Below, piece after piece: positions 32,905-42,882 of a stretch of 64,000 bases of DNA. A program made the position numbers and the translations under genes. The notes beneath the pieces are model-generated. The model did no database searches. It was not told the origin of the DNA and saw nothing but the letters and a program-made list of their open reading frames with translations. The stretch's first letter is position 1. The number at the start of each line of letters is the position of its first letter. Source of the DNA: a virus; IMG/VR virus record IMGVR_UViG_3300027969_004705, positions 1-64,000 of that record; one strand, 5' to 3'.

Positions 32905-35858
32905 ATTATGATTTGATTTCCAGATAATGTATATGTACCTAAGTTAGATTTTATAGTTGTAAAAGTATAATTAACAAAATCTGACGTCCTTACAGTATTA
33001 TTGTGATTAAAATACTTACAATCAATGAACGTAACAACTTTATTTTGATCAATATTAAAGCTGTAGTCGAATAAGTGAAAGAGGTTATTATTATCAGTAC
33101 ATATATAGGTTAGCTTATATATATCGTTTAATGAGTTATAAGTTATTATAGGTTTTTGAATTTTTACTATGTTAAAGTTCGTCTCACTATTAAACACCGC
33201 AGACAAAGTAAATGCACTTGATATAATAGGTATTTGAGAAGTAATTGGGAATATTTTCTCAGTAATATTATCAGTAATGTTGTATTGGTATATATCAGGT
33301 ATAAAGATTTTATTATTATTATTATAAATTTTTATAATATTATCTGCAGTATTTTCTATTATAAGTCCTGATAAAGACTGAATCCGAGGATACATAACAC
33401 AAAATGTAACCGTTTTATTTTTTTCAATAAATAATCTATTAGAGAAAGCTTGTAAAGTAGAGCTTGAACTAATAGTATATACAAGATTTGAAGTAGATGG
33501 TTTTTGAAAACTCCCATCTTCATATAGAACTTTATCAAAAACAAGGTAATTAGGAGTTTCTATACATATTGTATTATAGAAAATCTCTAAGTTTTTAGCT
33601 GCTGTATATACTTCCGTTTGTACAGCAGTGTTATACTTACTAAACGTGCTAGTAAGTGCAGTAGATAGAGGAATAGATAAAGTACTTGTGCCTTGCTGTA
33701 CGAAAATACTACCTTGAAGTCGGTCTTTTACAGCCTGAGACTTTAATTCATTTACACTTGATAAAGGAGAGAGAGTTGTTAGACCGTAATCATAAACTGT
33801 ACTATTAAACGGAATTTGATCTTTATAAATATTATCATTCGGTATTACTATTTCATCGGTATAGTAGCCGCAGTTATATTCTTCGACATTAGCAGCAGAA
33901 AGGGCAAACTTTACATCATAAACAAAAGATGCAGTTAAACTCGGTGTTATAGATAGATCTATTGCTCGAGTCACCGGATTTAAACTTGAAACGCCTGCTT
34001 CAGCTAATTCATTATAGTAATAAGTACCATTACCATAATCAGCTGGCCAAGAGGTAGCATAACTATCAGGCAGTGCTGTATTATCTGCGAACGTAAACTC
34101 ACCTGCATCTCTAATTTTAGGTATTATATTTCTTGAACTTTGTAATAATTCTGTATATGGTGTAAATTCTCTAAAGAATAGTGTAAGGTAAGATGAGCTA
34201 AGAGACGAAAATCCACTAACACTTAAATTACTTGTAGTATTAGTAGATAAGCCGCTTCTAAAAGTATTACCAACTACAGAAGCAGTACTATAATTAAAAT
34301 TTATACCTTCTGTTTCATCACGAAATACGTGACCGTCTAATAGTAAACTTTTAATAGCTTCATCTTCTAAAGTCTCTACAGATTTAAAAGTATGACCTAG
34401 TTTATCTTTAAATAATGCATAACTATTACCATATATATCATACTGTAAAGTAGTTATATAACCTTTATTGTATAAATCACTGAAGTTTAAATTTATGTCA
34501 TTTGTTATAGATTGAGTATATGATTGCTCAGTAGCATAATAAGGTGCAAACGTTTGATCACTACTATTTATTTTGGGTGTACCAGTTGCAAATCCGCTTG
34601 ATACGTTATTTACATCAAATCTATAATCATAAATATATACTAAAGGATAATCTAATTGATTATTAATAGTTACGTTCCCATATTTATTTGGATCAGGAAA
34701 TATATAAATTTTGTTAGGTTCAAGCTTAGTATAATCAATGCTATATGTAAAATTATTAGCATTTAGCTGAAATATACCTTGACTATCTGTATTAAAAAAC
34801 AGACCTAAATTTCTGAGCAATATCGTTTCATTAGACTGTACAGCAGCTGTATTTGCTTGCTGTAGATTGTTAATGTTATTAGAAGGTGTTTCAGCTCTAA
34901 CCAATATACCTGTTACTGTAGTGTTATTACTCGTATCTATATAGTGTATATCTGTTCCTAAATATTTCTCTAATAATTTTTTCCTATATACCGTAACATC
35001 AGCAGTAGATAATCCACTTATATCATTATTTTGTAGTAAAGTTAACGGATTATCAGGATTACATATTGCATCAAACTTTAATGTAACGTTTACTATTAAA
35101 GGTATTTCATTTAAGAATGCAGTACTGCCAAATATTTGCTCATAACTATCACTTAAAAATAAAGCTGTATCTACTTCATTTATATTTGCAGTATAATAGT
35201 TTATTCTTTGTTGATTTGTTTCTGTTACTCTAGGTATGTTAGGTATATCAAAGTAATTACCATATACATCCACATATTCGAGTATATCAATATTAAGTGA
35301 CTCTGTTATACTTGCTAACGATTTACCGAGATCAGAATATTGTGGCTGATCTTGAGCTGCAAATATGTAATTATATATACTATCAAATAATCCTTTCTCA
35401 ATTGATGTAGAACTACCTTTTATTTTATTTCTATCAATAACATACTTTGCATCATCACGCTTTGACTTATAAAACAAAATAACTTGTCTAATTTTATCAG
35501 TAAAAAAGGGTATCGCTACATCTAAATCAGCTGGATCATTAAAGTTAATAGTAGATAAAAATTTACGCTCTTGATTTGTCGCGTATGTTAGTACTATCTC
35601 TTTTAAAAACTCTACATAATACTCAACAAAACTCTTTTGCTCTGTTGTACTACTGGTATTCTTTATTTTTGCCCAATCTTTTAGATACGATATATAAAAG
35701 TTATTATACTCATCTGGAGTATAGTCTACACGTGTTATTGTTATAAACTGTAAAAAAGAATAGGGACTACTATTATCTGCAGCAGCTGATTTATCTACAT
35801 CTGGATTAGTAATCGAGTTACTAATTACTGCAGAACTATATGTTATTACTGATGACAT
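32901..35858 (-). CDS. large baseplate-associated structural protein
   Basis: 985 residues. The first 330 are mainly helical with charged stretches (WAKIKNTSSTTEQKSFVEYY), the remainder beta-rich. Size and position after the gp6/gp25 wedge genes recall T4 gp7 (1032 residues), but no sequence match can be claimed. Late-type AATAAATA lies six bases before the ATG. Confidence 0.6.
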   Translation of the reverse strand: MSSVITYSSAVISNSITNPDVDKSAAADNSSPYSFLQFITITRVDYTPDEYNNFYISYLKDWAKIKNTSSTTEQKSFVEYYVEFLKEIVLTYATNQERKFLSTINFNDPADLDVAIPFFTDKIRQVILFYKSKRDDAKYVIDRNKIKGSSTSIEKGLFDSIYNYIFAAQDQPQYSDLGKSLASITESLNIDILEYVDVYGNYFDIPNIPRVTETNQQRINYYTANINEVDTALFLSDSYEQIFGSTAFLNEIPLIVNVTLKFDAICNPDNPLTLLQNNDISGLSTADVTVYRKKLLEKYLGTDIHYIDTSNNTTVTGILVRAETPSNNINNLQQANTAAVQSNETILLRNLGLFFNTDSQGIFQLNANNFTYSIDYTKLEPNKIYIFPDPNKYGNVTINNQLDYPLVYIYDYRFDVNNVSSGFATGTPKINSSDQTFAPYYATEQSYTQSITNDINLNFSDLYNKGYITTLQYDIYGNSYALFKDKLGHTFKSVETLEDEAIKSLLLDGHVFRDETEGINFNYSTASVVGNTFRSGLSTNTTSNLSVSGFSSLSSSYLTLFFREFTPYTELLQSSRNIIPKIRDAGEFTFADNTALPDSYATSWPADYGNGTYYYNELAEAGVSSLNPVTRAIDLSITPSLTASFVYDVKFALSAANVEEYNCGYYTDEIVIPNDNIYKDQIPFNSTVYDYGLTTLSPLSSVNELKSQAVKDRLQGSIFVQQGTSTLSIPLSTALTSTFSKYNTAVQTEVYTAAKNLEIFYNTICIETPNYLVFDKVLYEDGSFQKPSTSNLVYTISSSSTLQAFSNRLFIEKNKTVTFCVMYPRIQSLSGLIIENTADNIIKIYNNNNKIFIPDIYQYNITDNITEKIFPITSQIPIISSAFTLSAVFNSETNFNIVKIQKPIITYNSLNDIYKLTYICTDNNNLFHLFDYSFNIDQNKVVTFIDCKYFNHNNTVRTSDFVNYTFTTIKSNLGTYTLSGNQIII

Positions 35859-35864
35859 TTAATT

Positions 35865-35872
35865 TATTTATT
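35865..35872 (-). promoter_or_regulatory. late-type promoter AATAAATA
   Basis: Six bases before the ATG at 35858. Confidence 0.5.
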
Positions 35873-35878
35873 CATTCA

Positions 35879-37933
35879 TTATTGTATTAGCTGTAAGCCT
35901 TTGTATAATTGATTTGATAAAATATTTGAAATTACACCATTTTCTTTCGACCAGTCGTTGTATGAAGATGTGCTAAAGTTGAGTGTATTATTTTGATCTG
36001 TAAAGTTTATAACACTATCATATATAGAGCCCTCTGTCCCTGTTATATATTTATAGAAAGTATAATACTCGTTAAGTCTTCTACCGCTCGCTGTTGGATC
36101 TACTACAAGTCCCCAACCCCAAGTGTTATCATATGCACTTATAACATAAGTTTTAGACATTACCCCAACCGCACTAACCGGTTGATAAGTGTTTAGTCGT
36201 TTATATGTGTTACTATACTTTTCATATGCGACAATATCTTGACCAGCGGTAATTTTATCGTAAATTGATAGTTCAGCACCTAAATTAAAGCCATATATAC
36301 TACTATTAACATAGCCATAGTCATTAAAGTTCTCTGCAAACTGATTTCGTACACCAAAAAGTCTACTTTTGTTTATAGATAGTATGTCTATAAGTCGAGT
36401 AAGCTCAGCTGGATAGTTATAGTTAGAGGAATTATACCGCTGATAATCAATATTATATTCTTGGAGAATAGATAATAGACTACTAACATTAGCGTAATCT
36501 AGCACACTATTATTAGATATAAAGTTAGTAATTTTTTCATATGTAACTTTACCTAAGCTAGTTTGATCTGAAGAAATAGTTCCTACAGCATAGTCTAAGA
36601 ATTTATTATATAGATTATAATTATTATTAAACAGTGGTTGAAGAGATATATCTCTAAATTTCTGGCCCATATCTATATCTTCTCCATGTTTTGCAATGGT
36701 ATATACTCCGCTGGATGGATATATGGTAAATGTGCTTGATCTGCCTGTTAAAGAACTACTTCCGATAGTAGTTCTTGCTGATAAAAATAAATTAGCTGTA
36801 GTCTGTGTTGTGGTATATTTAAAAGTACCTTTTAATACACCACTTAAATTGAAATTAGATGAATATACAAACTGAGCTGATAATATACTTACACCATTTG
36901 TTAATACAACCGTTGTATTAGAACTATTAAGAGATAGACTATTTTTTATTGTATAATTTTCTGTATCTTTTACTTTTATAACAAAACTAACAAGAGAATT
37001 ACTGAACTTTATAGGATTAATATCAAAAGATGCACTTGTATTACCCTCTGCATCTAGTCCATTAGAAGTAATTGATAAATGATTATAATCCAGATTTTTA
37101 ACTACATTCGCAGTTACAGAAGCTGTTGCTGTATTTGTATACGGTAGAAGTTCACTAGGCGAATAACCAAAGCAAAGTTTAACAGAACTTAATGGCATAT
37201 CACTTTTAAAGTATACTAAAGCATCACCGGAGGTACCATATAAAAATGAATTTTCATCTGTCTCTAAACAATTTATAATTGCCTTACCTGATAACTTACA
37301 ATATAATTTTTCTGACGTTGTCTTAAATGAAGATATCTCAACAAACTCTGTTAAATCTTTTAACCCTTTCTCTAATGTATAAAAAGATGAGTATGGATAT
37401 AAATGATTATAGTAAATATTGTAAGTGCTAGTATCAAAATAGTTATCTGTAGCTCCAGTTGCAAAAGGTATTATATCTAGATCATTTAAAGTATTATATG
37501 ACTGATAAGAAGTAGATCTTATAACTTTAATTGGATTAGTAATTTTACCTGCTGTTAATATTAAATTACTGCTCGTGGATAATGTTATATTATTTGTAAG
37601 GTAATTGTATACTGTAACTTGCTGGGAAAAGGAATCTATATAAGATTCACCAACGTTATCGTATAAATAGCACGTTACTTTATATTCACCAGGTAGTAGG
37701 TAAGCATGACGACCAGTTACAGACTCTGATATCGTACCATCACCATAATCCCATACTATACGTTTACTTGAAAATATATCATCAATTCCCTCTAATATAG
37801 GTATAAATACAAACTCAGCAAACGGTAGAGCGTAACTTGATAAGGCTAAATTACCAGTATAGTTATATGTATAGAAATACGAGTACACTGTATTTATAAT
37901 TCCATAATCTTGATATCTAGAGGTACTCGCCAT
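35879..37933 (-). CDS. baseplate/tail protein with N-terminal PKD domain
   Basis: 684 residues. About 38-110 is a PKD-type Ig-like domain: IVWDYGDGTISE, GRHAYLLPGEYKVTCYLYD, then VTVYN, with the WDFGDG and HxYxxPGxY signatures. Such domains mediate contacts on virion surfaces or with glycans. About 200-420 may contain more Ig-like repeats; the C-terminal part is mixed. It lies directly after the gp6-like gene. Confidence 0.7.
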   Translation of the reverse strand: MASTSRYQDYGIINTVYSYFYTYNYTGNLALSSYALPFAEFVFIPILEGIDDIFSSKRIVWDYGDGTISESVTGRHAYLLPGEYKVTCYLYDNVGESYIDSFSQQVTVYNYLTNNITLSTSSNLILTAGKITNPIKVIRSTSYQSYNTLNDLDIIPFATGATDNYFDTSTYNIYYNHLYPYSSFYTLEKGLKDLTEFVEISSFKTTSEKLYCKLSGKAIINCLETDENSFLYGTSGDALVYFKSDMPLSSVKLCFGYSPSELLPYTNTATASVTANVVKNLDYNHLSITSNGLDAEGNTSASFDINPIKFSNSLVSFVIKVKDTENYTIKNSLSLNSSNTTVVLTNGVSILSAQFVYSSNFNLSGVLKGTFKYTTTQTTANLFLSARTTIGSSSLTGRSSTFTIYPSSGVYTIAKHGEDIDMGQKFRDISLQPLFNNNYNLYNKFLDYAVGTISSDQTSLGKVTYEKITNFISNNSVLDYANVSSLLSILQEYNIDYQRYNSSNYNYPAELTRLIDILSINKSRLFGVRNQFAENFNDYGYVNSSIYGFNLGAELSIYDKITAGQDIVAYEKYSNTYKRLNTYQPVSAVGVMSKTYVISAYDNTWGWGLVVDPTASGRRLNEYYTFYKYITGTEGSIYDSVINFTDQNNTLNFSTSSYNDWSKENGVISNILSNQLYKGLQLIQ

Positions 37934-37940
37934 TTATTTA

Positions 37941-37948
37941 TATTTATA
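37941..37948 (-). promoter_or_regulatory. late-type promoter TATAAATA
   Basis: Perfect octamer seven bases before the ATG at 37933; a second, overlapping octamer is at 37935-37942. Confidence 0.5.
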
Positions 37949-37961
37949 GTAAGATGAGGTC

Positions 37962-39782
37962 TTAGCTGTTCTCTATAATTATATTATTAACTATATCAGA
38001 TACTTTATAGAAATATGCATATTGAAAGTCTTCCAATTTATAATCTTTAGAGGTTATCGTTATGTCATTAAACTGATACAACGGATTCCAGATAATAAGA
38101 CTTAATAAAGGAGTTTCATAAGTAACTCCATCAACAACACGTCTTGTTCCTATTCTTTCAACACCGTAAATATTTAAAATATTGTTTTGTATCTCACTTA
38201 TACTAACAGTTGATCCTAATAATACTTTATTAAAGGTAGCCTTAAAGACATCTTGTATACTAGATTTTAAATTAGATACATTAACAATATTATTACGATC
38301 TTTGTATATAACTAACTTTGTTTCAGCTAATACTTCAGTTAGTACAGTTTCACTATTAGATGCAACACCTAAAGCAAATGCTTTAAAGATAGGATCTGCA
38401 AATACTACATTATGGGTAATGTCTTTAATAGCATTACACTCAGTAAGAATTAATTGTTTTTGTGTTGGATTGGTATAGTTAGGAATTTGCTCATTAATAA
38501 TTGAGTTCTTTGGTACAGTAAATAAATTGACATTATTAAATGAAGTTGAGTTTGCATACCTAACTTGGTTAAACAATACTCTACTATCTTCATTAGGTCT
38601 ATTAAGACCTATATCATAGTAATATTTTAATACTTTACTTGTATATGTATCATTTGATATTGCTTTTACAGACTGAATAAATCCATTAAAGTTTTTAGTT
38701 ATAAAATATTCATAGTCTGCACTTGTAACTAATCTATTTTGTAACGAGAATATTTTAGGAGCATTATTCTTAATTTCTTCTGCTGTTTCAGCGCTTGATA
38801 CAGCTATAGATTCATTTAAGTTATTAGCTGTTATATATGATGTATTTAAAGAACTAATAAAATTATTATCTGCACTATATATATTTGTACTTATTTCACT
38901 AAATGTTGGTGTGTTATAGATAATAAAACTACTATTACTTAAACCATTAGCAGATACGTATCCAGCTATATCATCAGATTTAATATAAAATATTTGTACT
39001 TTATCATCAATTTGAAGTTGTTTGCCGTTTAGTCCGTTACCAAATTTAAATTCATAATTGCCATTCTCATTATATCGCTTTTCATACTTTAAACTACCAG
39101 CTGACTCTAAGAATAAAGAAGATGTTTCTGTCCATTCCTGCCAAGTGTCTGTATTTCGACTCTTAACAAATATAGTAAATGTATTATCTGCAATAAATTT
39201 GTTATCTGCATTAGTTTTAATATCAGTGTTTCTATTAATTATTTTAATAACTTCAAAAGGTTCGCCGATAGATGTGTAGACTGGATGCTCTACAATATTA
39301 CCTTGATAAAGCATACTATTACTAATAGATAATCCTTCATTACTTGCAGTGGTTTTTTCAAACGATATGTCTTTGAGTGTAGCGTAGCTAACACCATCTT
39401 TAGATAAATATGAAAACCTCTTTATAATATATTGACCTACGCCTAGTGAAGATGATCCAGTCAAATCTATATTAACAAGTGATGTTTGTTTGCCTGTAGG
39501 TTTATAACCAATATTGGATACTAGTTTATTTATGTTTTCATATAATTCTGCTGTTGTAAATGTCGATTCTGATGCAGTTGTATTCAAATAAAATAACAAT
39601 ACATGATACATGTACGCTACTATATCTATAAAGGAGTTTATATTTGAACCTTCAAAATTTTGATCTCTAAAAACTTCAGATTCATTTAATTTATTTATAA
39701 TTAAAGTTTTTAACGATGTAGCATCAAAAGCCGCATACGCTTCTTGAGGTAAGTTATACTCAGTAAAATTTTTAACACTCAT
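37962..39782 (-). CDS. 6: baseplate wedge protein (T4 gp6-like)
   Basis: 606 residues, close to T4 gp6 (660). The N-terminus (INSFIDIVAYMYHVLLFYLN, then ENINKLVSNIGYKPTGKQT) is the characteristic helical start of gp6/baseplate J proteins. The NAPKIFSLQNRLVTSADYEY block is typical of the family, as is a C-terminal region with a beta core (VYGVERIGTRRVVDG-like). gp6 forms the ring that joins the wedges. gp25 follows immediately upstream in transcription order, as in many contractile tails. Confidence 0.85.
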   Translation of the reverse strand: MSVKNFTEYNLPQEAYAAFDATSLKTLIINKLNESEVFRDQNFEGSNINSFIDIVAYMYHVLLFYLNTTASESTFTTAELYENINKLVSNIGYKPTGKQTSLVNIDLTGSSSLGVGQYIIKRFSYLSKDGVSYATLKDISFEKTTASNEGLSISNSMLYQGNIVEHPVYTSIGEPFEVIKIINRNTDIKTNADNKFIADNTFTIFVKSRNTDTWQEWTETSSLFLESAGSLKYEKRYNENGNYEFKFGNGLNGKQLQIDDKVQIFYIKSDDIAGYVSANGLSNSSFIIYNTPTFSEISTNIYSADNNFISSLNTSYITANNLNESIAVSSAETAEEIKNNAPKIFSLQNRLVTSADYEYFITKNFNGFIQSVKAISNDTYTSKVLKYYYDIGLNRPNEDSRVLFNQVRYANSTSFNNVNLFTVPKNSIINEQIPNYTNPTQKQLILTECNAIKDITHNVVFADPIFKAFALGVASNSETVLTEVLAETKLVIYKDRNNIVNVSNLKSSIQDVFKATFNKVLLGSTVSISEIQNNILNIYGVERIGTRRVVDGVTYETPLLSLIIWNPLYQFNDITITSKDYKLEDFQYAYFYKVSDIVNNIIIENS

Positions 39783-39784
39783 AA

Positions 39785-40273
39785 TTATTTAAATATATAT
39801 CCTCCATTATTTAAGGCTGTTTTTAGAGATACACCATAAATGTTTAAAGAGGGTACAGATAGATTTATATCAATATCATATTCCATATCGTCTATTAAAG
39901 CTACAACATTAATATACTCTATTACAACTCTTGGTTCTTGTACAGGTAAACCGAATAAGATTTTTTGAGCTAAAAAATATGCTTTTACCTCTGATACTGT
40001 TTCAAATAAATAATCACGTAAATCGAGTCCAAAAGTTGGATTTAAAAGCTTTTCACCAGGAGATGTAGTTAGTATATTTTTTAAAGATGTAACAACCGCT
40101 TCAATATCATATATTGCTTCTAAATCTTTTACACTATTTGATCGCAGCAGCTCACTTCCTTTTGCACTGTATGATGTTTTTAAGTCAAACAGGATATCTT
40201 TATATAAGTATCCTGCTTTACGCGCTGTTTCTACTGCTGTTGTTGGTTTAACTATATCTAATCTTATAGCCAT
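39785..40273 (-). CDS. 25: baseplate wedge protein (T4 gp25-like)
   Basis: 162 residues. The DLEAIYDIEAVVTSLKNIL, SPGEKLLNPTFGLDLRDYLF segment with its conserved NP.FG..L motif identifies the gp25/GPW family, which helps initiate sheath assembly. It is the first gene of the 24 kb minus-strand block and two bases from the gp6-like gene. ATTAAATA lies seven bases before the ATG. Confidence 0.88.
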   Translation of the reverse strand: MAIRLDIVKPTTAVETARKAGYLYKDILFDLKTSYSAKGSELLRSNSVKDLEAIYDIEAVVTSLKNILTTSPGEKLLNPTFGLDLRDYLFETVSEVKAYFLAQKILFGLPVQEPRVVIEYINVVALIDDMEYDIDINLSVPSLNIYGVSLKTALNNGGYIFK

Positions 40274-40280
40274 TTATAAT

Positions 40281-40288
40281 TATTTAAT
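40281..40288 (-). promoter_or_regulatory. late-type promoter ATTAAATA
   Basis: Seven bases before the ATG at 40273; the promoter for the whole baseplate-fibre block is expected here. Confidence 0.4.
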
Positions 40289-40328
40289 AACAACATCAGG
40301 CATACTATATAAATTAATTGGTAGTTTT

Positions 40329-40347
40329 AAACGAACTAATATATAAT
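40329..40347 (+). promoter_or_regulatory. AAYGAAC-box TATAAT promoter
   Basis: AAACGAACTAATATATAAT; TATAAT ends six bases before the ATG at 40354. TTGGTA (40318-40323) 18 bases upstream is a possible -35. Confidence 0.65.
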
Positions 40348-40353
40348 TAAATT

Positions 40354-40647
40354 ATGAAAATTCCGGTTACTTATATTGAAAAGAAAGATATTACTGTTGA
40401 AGTCACTCCTATCTCACTTGTAAAGTATCTTGATGAGTATATAACTAACTCATTTAATATGCCTATTGGAGCATTTATAACGAATGTTAATTCTATGCCT
40501 TGTTGGGTGAGAGCTGTATATAGTTCACATGGTCATGATGAATTTGTTCAAACTGCAACAGCAGAAGAAATTCAAATTATGGAAGCTTTAAAACTTGTTA
40601 GAAGTTATATACGTAGTAAGTCTGCATTACCAGTTTGCGCACGATAA
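40354..40647 (+). CDS. small protein, unknown, early/middle-type promoter
   Basis: 97 residues, mixed alpha/beta, ending in a helix (EEIQIMEALKLVRSYIRSK). Isolated plus-strand gene between late minus-strand blocks, with its own promoter and a terminator inside the opposite gene. The 3' end overlaps that gene by 21 bp. Function unknown. Confidence 0.65.
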   Translation: MKIPVTYIEKKDITVEVTPISLVKYLDEYITNSFNMPIGAFITNVNSMPCWVRAVYSSHGHDEFVQTATAEEIQIMEALKLVRSYIRSKSALPVCAR

Positions 40648-40899
40648 CGCTTTAGCGGTACCTGGTTTAGCAGAAGAACATTTATGTCTAGCCCTGAAGG
40701 CCTTGCGCTTTTTAGGGTTAGACTTTTTTATTCTTAAATTTGGGTCGCCGTAATGGACACGTTTAAGCTTACCGTCTACTCTTACACATCTCATATATTT
40801 TTTATCAGATCTAGTAGATGATTGTTGCTTTGTAACTTTTGTACAGCGCGATCCTGCTTTTTCTAGTAAAATCTCTGCTACTAGTTTATTAAATTCCAT
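40627..40899 (-). CDS. small basic Cys-containing phage protein, unknown
   Basis: 90 residues, strongly basic. The blocks RCVRVDGKLKRVHYGDPN, KRKAFRARHKC and a C-terminal Cys followed by W form a pattern I associate with small conserved proteins of T4-like marine phages. The cysteines (18, 38, 74 and 87) and histidines could bind a metal. A nucleic-acid or capsid contact is possible. The 3' half carries the terminator of the convergent gene in its antisense. Confidence 0.65.
   Translation of the reverse strand: MEFNKLVAEILLEKAGSRCTKVTKQQSSTRSDKKYMRCVRVDGKLKRVHYGDPNLRIKKSNPKKRKAFRARHKCSSAKPGTAKALSCANW
40686..40729 (+). terminator. plus-strand terminator inside the convergent gene
   Basis: GTCTAGCCCT (40686-40695) pairs with AGGGTTAGAC (40714-40723) with one wobble, then six T. 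It ends transcripts of the 40354-40647 gene. Confidence 0.75.
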
Positions 40900-40904
40900 A
40901 TAAT

Positions 40905-40912
40905 TATTTATT
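40905..40912 (-). promoter_or_regulatory. late-type promoter AATAAATA
   Basis: Ends five bases before the ATG at 40899. Confidence 0.55.
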
Positions 40913-40918
40913 ATATAG

Positions 40919-40926
40919 CATAAATA
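40919..40926 (+). promoter_or_regulatory. late-type promoter CATAAATA
   Basis: Ends five bases before the ATG at 40932, divergent with 40905-40912 within a 32-base gap. Confidence 0.55.
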
Positions 40927-40931
40927 AAGTT

Positions 40932-41516
40932 ATGGGGAAAAAATATTTAACTTTAGTTGAGACGTACTTATCTAGATTTGAGAGAGGAGGGTTTCTTGTT
41001 GGCGACGTATTTAAGTTTAACGATAACTTTAAGTCATCTGAAGCTTATAAAAAGCTAGGTTACAATAGTCAAGAGCTTATAGATCAAATGATAGAAACTG
41101 GTCTACATGTCAGGGTAGTTGGCATAAAGGATACTACTTCTCCAAGATATCCTGGCAATCCTCAAACCTCTTCTGCTGATGTATCTCTAACTCTTGCTGT
41201 CGATAATGGCGGCGGTCGTTATTCTCACTATGTTAATATCTCTCCAGATTTAGGTACTCCTGTTTCTTACTATCCTAACTTACCGCCTATTCCTGACGCT
41301 GCTATACGTCCAAATAATAATAACGTTAAGCCTAAAGAACTTGAAAAGCAAGACCATATCTCAAATAAAACAGATAAAGGTAATGGCAAACTTAGTGATA
41401 CAAATATTAGTCTTGCTAAGTCTAACACAGACATTAAATCGAGTTCAATTTCTGCAGATCCGGCTGTAAGTGCAAATAACCACGAATACTTAAAAGGTCT
41501 ACAAGATTATAAATAA
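40932..41516 (+). CDS. probable structural protein, unknown
   Basis: 194 residues. The N-terminal half (LSRFERGGFLVGDVFKFNDN, VRVVGIKDTTSPRYPG) looks folded and beta-rich; the C-terminal 80 residues are Asn/Lys/Ser-rich and disordered. A late-type promoter suggests a virion role. The thermonuclease gene follows after five bases. Confidence 0.6.
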   Translation: MGKKYLTLVETYLSRFERGGFLVGDVFKFNDNFKSSEAYKKLGYNSQELIDQMIETGLHVRVVGIKDTTSPRYPGNPQTSSADVSLTLAVDNGGGRYSHYVNISPDLGTPVSYYPNLPPIPDAAIRPNNNNVKPKELEKQDHISNKTDKGNGKLSDTNISLAKSNTDIKSSSISADPAVSANNHEYLKGLQDYK

Positions 41517-41521
41517 TTATA

Positions 41522-41950
41522 ATGTATCAATATAAATGTACAATCTTAGAGGTAATTGATGGAGATACTGTAAAGGTTGATATTGATGCTGGTTTTAATA
41601 TATGTATTAAAAATCTTAATATAAGACTTTTAGGTATTGATACTCCTGAGAGTAAAACAACTGATTTAATAGAAAAAGTCTTTGGTTTAGCTAGTAAATC
41701 AGTTGTGCAGCAACTCCTACCTGTCGGAAGCACTCAAATTGTTAAAACAACAATTGATGATAAGTATGGTAGATTATTAGGTGATTTTTTAATAGATGGC
41801 AAGTCACTATGTCAGTTACTAGTAACTGATGGATACGCTGTAGAGTATCACGGTCAAAATAAAACTGATATAGCTAGCTTACATTTATTAAATAGAGAGA
41901 GACTAATTAAAGAAAATAAAGTACATCTACCTAACAAAGCTCCAAAGTAA
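41522..41950 (+). CDS. staphylococcal-nuclease-like thermonuclease
   Basis: 142 residues, the size of a single SNase domain. EVIDGDTVKVD (10-20), IRLLGIDTPES (34-44, giving R35, D40 and E43) and DDKYGRLLGDF (79-89, giving R84) supply the calcium site and catalytic residues. No signal peptide is seen, so it acts inside the cell or in the virion. It could degrade host DNA or RNA. The 3' end overlaps the clamp loader gene tail-to-tail by 20 bp. Confidence 0.85.
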   Translation: MYQYKCTILEVIDGDTVKVDIDAGFNICIKNLNIRLLGIDTPESKTTDLIEKVFGLASKSVVQQLLPVGSTQIVKTTIDDKYGRLLGDFLIDGKSLCQLLVTDGYAVEYHGQNKTDIASLHLLNRERLIKENKVHLPNKAPK

Positions 41951-42866
41951 TAAAACAAGCAAAGCAATTAATTTCCTTATCAGTTACAAACGAGCTCTTA
42001 TATAAGTGATCTGCAATAATTGATATCATCTTCTTCTTTCTTAAATCGTCAATATTTTGAGCATATATATGCTCTAACAATTCTACAAGAAGATTATCAT
42101 AATCACTATTAAATCTACTCTCATTCTCAATGAGATATTTACGCAAAGTAATAACATCTTTATTCGAAATATGATTATAGATATTTTTTAGCAGCTCACT
42201 ATCTACATGTATGTTTTCTATACAGAGCTCTTTGTCTACGCAGTTCTTTTGAAGTTCATTGATAGTCTTCCTAATATCAGGAAAATTGACTTTGACGAGC
42301 TCTATGAACTTCTTTTTCTGTTCTTCGCTAACAGTAATATCTTCACTTTTAAGTATAGAATAGCACCTACGTACAGCAGCTTCGATTACTGGCTTAATCT
42401 CAATCGATTGACATCTTGACTGAAGAGCTGGGATAATTTTATGCTTATAATTACCTGTTAAGATAAAACGAGTAGTCTTAGAGTACGACTCCATAGTATT
42501 ACGCAATGCAGCTTGCGCCGGTCCGGTCAAAGAATCACCCTCATCTAAAATAACCACCTTAATACCTCCATCAAATGACTTAGTCTGAGCAAAGTTAGTA
42601 ATATTATGTCTGATTATATCAATACCTGACTCATCTGATGCATTAATATATAGATAGTTACATTTCAATATATCATTTACAATAATACGAGCAAGCGAAG
42701 TTTTCCCTGTTCCAGGATTACCGACAAATAATAGGTTAGGTATTTCTGACTTAAATCCCTTAATAATATCTAATGTTCGATCATCAAGAATAATATCATT
42801 TAAGGTATGTGGTCTATACTTTTCACACCAAATACCATTAAATACACCCTTTACATCTAAATTCAT
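41931..42866 (-). CDS. 44: clamp loader large subunit (T4 gp44 / RFC-like)
   Basis: 311 residues, near T4 gp44 (319). Walker A GNPGTGKTS (49-57), Walker B VVILDEGDSL (D108, E109) and the LQSRCQ arginine-finger block identify an AAA+ clamp loader. It should load the clamp encoded at 10.8 kb. The partner gp62 is not recognisable in the window. Unlike in T4 the gene is 30 kb from the clamp and follows dUTPase in a short minus-strand pair. Confidence 0.9.
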   Translation of the reverse strand: MNLDVKGVFNGIWCEKYRPHTLNDIILDDRTLDIIKGFKSEIPNLLFVGNPGTGKTSLARIIVNDILKCNYLYINASDESGIDIIRHNITNFAQTKSFDGGIKVVILDEGDSLTGPAQAALRNTMESYSKTTRFILTGNYKHKIIPALQSRCQSIEIKPVIEAAVRRCYSILKSEDITVSEEQKKKFIELVKVNFPDIRKTINELQKNCVDKELCIENIHVDSELLKNIYNHISNKDVITLRKYLIENESRFNSDYDNLLVELLEHIYAQNIDDLRKKKMISIIADHLYKSSFVTDKEINCFACFITLELC

Positions 42867-42882
42867 ATATGTTTTCTATCAA

